This document shows, in pieces, positions 5,006-5,505 of a DNA stretch of 5,505 nucleotides (position 1 is its first letter; each line of letters begins with the position of its first letter). Under the pieces are notes generated by a model. That model had not been told where the DNA came from and did no database searches. It saw only the letters and a program-made list of their open reading frames with translations. A program made the translations under genes and the position numbers. Source of the DNA: Nitrospiraceae bacterium (GTDB lineage: Bacteria > Nitrospirota > Nitrospiria > Nitrospirales > UBA8639); NCBI GenBank assembly GCA_003523945.1, contig DOFS01000124.1, forward strand, positions 1 through 5,505, given 5' to 3'.

Positions 5006-5505
5006 TTAGGGAGCCGCTGCAGGTTGGACGTCTAATATTTTGACGTCAAAGTAGAGTGTTTTCCCGGCTAAGGGGTGATTGAAGTCTAATACCACCACCT
5101 GTTCTTTTACTTCCGTGACCGTCGGGTGTACGACCCGGCCTTGCCCATCTTTCCCTTGTAATTGCATCCCGACCTTCCGTGCATCAGGTGGAATTTGATC
5201 AATGGGAACTTCTTGAATGGCCTCAGGGTTGACCTCCCCATACCCCTCTGCAGGGGCGACGGTTACCTTTTTGCTGTCCCCCGCCTTCATGCCGTCCAGG
5301 GCGGTTTCCAGTCCGGGAATAATTTGGTGAGATCCTTGAGTAAATGTGATAGGTTCCCCTCCGACATTCGTGTCAAGCACCTCTTTGTTTTCCAGGGACA
5401 ACGTGTACTCCATTGAGATGGACTTTCCTTCAGAAACGGTCATGGGTGAGCCTCCCTCTTGAGATTCTGCCTGTGCAGATGTAGTCATCGCTGAGGCCAC
5501 CAGCA
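5006..5505 (-). CDS. SlyD-like FKBP-type peptidyl-prolyl cis-trans isomerase, 5' end outside the window
   Basis: The protein should catalyse cis-trans isomerisation of prolyl bonds and act as a folding helper. Counting from the internal ATG at 5443, it has 145 residues. The split FKBP fold is visible. Its first part contains GSHQIIPGLETALDGMKAGD (37-56) and APAEGYGEVNP. An inserted chaperone-like flap spans about 70-120. The closing strand is VVLDFNHPLAGKTLYFDVKI (117-136). The His/Cys-rich metal-binding tail of E. coli SlyD is absent, and the protein ends in PAAAP. Upstream of that ATG the frame stays open to the window edge. It reads LVASAMTTSAQAES, like the end of a signal peptide with an AQA cleavage site. 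The ATG at 5443 has its own good ribosome binding site. GTG 5500 and ATG 5488 are also in frame, but neither is preferred. The gene is convergent with the exporter operon and has no evident functional link to it. Confidence 0.9.
   Translation of the reverse strand, partial: LVASAMTTSAQAESQEGGSPMTVSEGKSISMEYTLSLENKEVLDTNVGGEPITFTQGSHQIIPGLETALDGMKAGDSKKVTVAPAEGYGEVNPEAIQEVPIDQIPPDARKVGMQLQGKDGQGRVVHPTVTEVKEQVVVLDFNHPLAGKTLYFDVKILDVQPAAAP
5451..5460 (-). promoter_or_regulatory. Internal ribosome binding site of the FKBP gene
   Basis: Read on the minus strand, AAGAGGGAGG precedes ATG 5443-5441 with 7 nt between GGAGG and the ATG, which is close to ideal. It supports a cytoplasmic start at MTVSEGK. 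In the longer reading frame the same bases encode part of the linker between the putative signal peptide and the FKBP domain. Confidence 0.55.

Noticed and set aside
4667..5035. A 122-codon + strand open frame as an intact gene
   Set aside because: It runs through the terminator hairpin into the 3' end of the FKBP gene and lacks a good ribosome binding site at its ATG. Its first half does not look like a protein start. Only its second half is considered, as part of the possible lipoprotein remnant.
1..5505. CRISPR array, tRNA, rRNA, insertion sequence or phage attachment site
   Set aside because: I saw no spaced direct repeats, tRNA-like cloverleaf, transposase or terminal inverted repeats. 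The similarity between the two permease genes is paralogy.

Overview
The window suggests a Gram-negative (diderm) bacterium of moderately high GC content. It encodes a periplasmic adaptor for a TolC-type exporter, which needs an outer membrane. The style of the adaptor and of the SlyD-like FKBP reminds me of Nitrospira and its relatives, but that is an impression from memory and not a demonstrated assignment.

Layout: positions 1-130 hold no convincing gene, only a short open frame that may be the end of an upstream gene. A strong intrinsic terminator at 132-169 closes that upstream transcript. A T-rich leader and a candidate promoter lie just before a compact four-gene operon on the + strand (296-4588). 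It encodes a membrane fusion protein, a MacB/LolD-type ABC ATPase and two FtsX/MacB-type permeases. Every junction overlaps: GTGA at 1447-1450, ATGA at 2184-2187 and TAATG at 3381-3385. The genes are therefore almost certainly co-transcribed and translationally coupled.

Together they describe a MacAB-like tripartite exporter with split subunits. An ATPase dimer would drive a permease pair, probably a heterodimer, in the inner membrane. The periplasmic adaptor carries a correctly spaced R-L-S hairpin-tip motif (R130, L134, S141), so it should dock on a TolC-like outer-membrane channel. No such channel is encoded here. The substrate cannot be read from the sequence.

The gap from 4589 to about 4950 has no intact gene. 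It holds an 8-bp inverted repeat, a perfect Shine-Dalgarno sequence and what looks like a frame-broken small lipoprotein gene. A hairpin at 4952-4991 separates the operon from a convergent minus-strand gene for a SlyD-like FKBP peptidyl-prolyl isomerase, which runs off the right edge. Its visible N-terminus reads like the end of a signal peptide, yet an internal ATG has an excellent ribosome binding site, so its location in the cell is ambiguous.

I see no clearly novel system. The main points for a second look are the possibly leaderless first gene, the LSVGQ ATPase signature, the cysteine pair in the adaptor hairpin, the lipoprotein remnant and the two possible FKBP starts.
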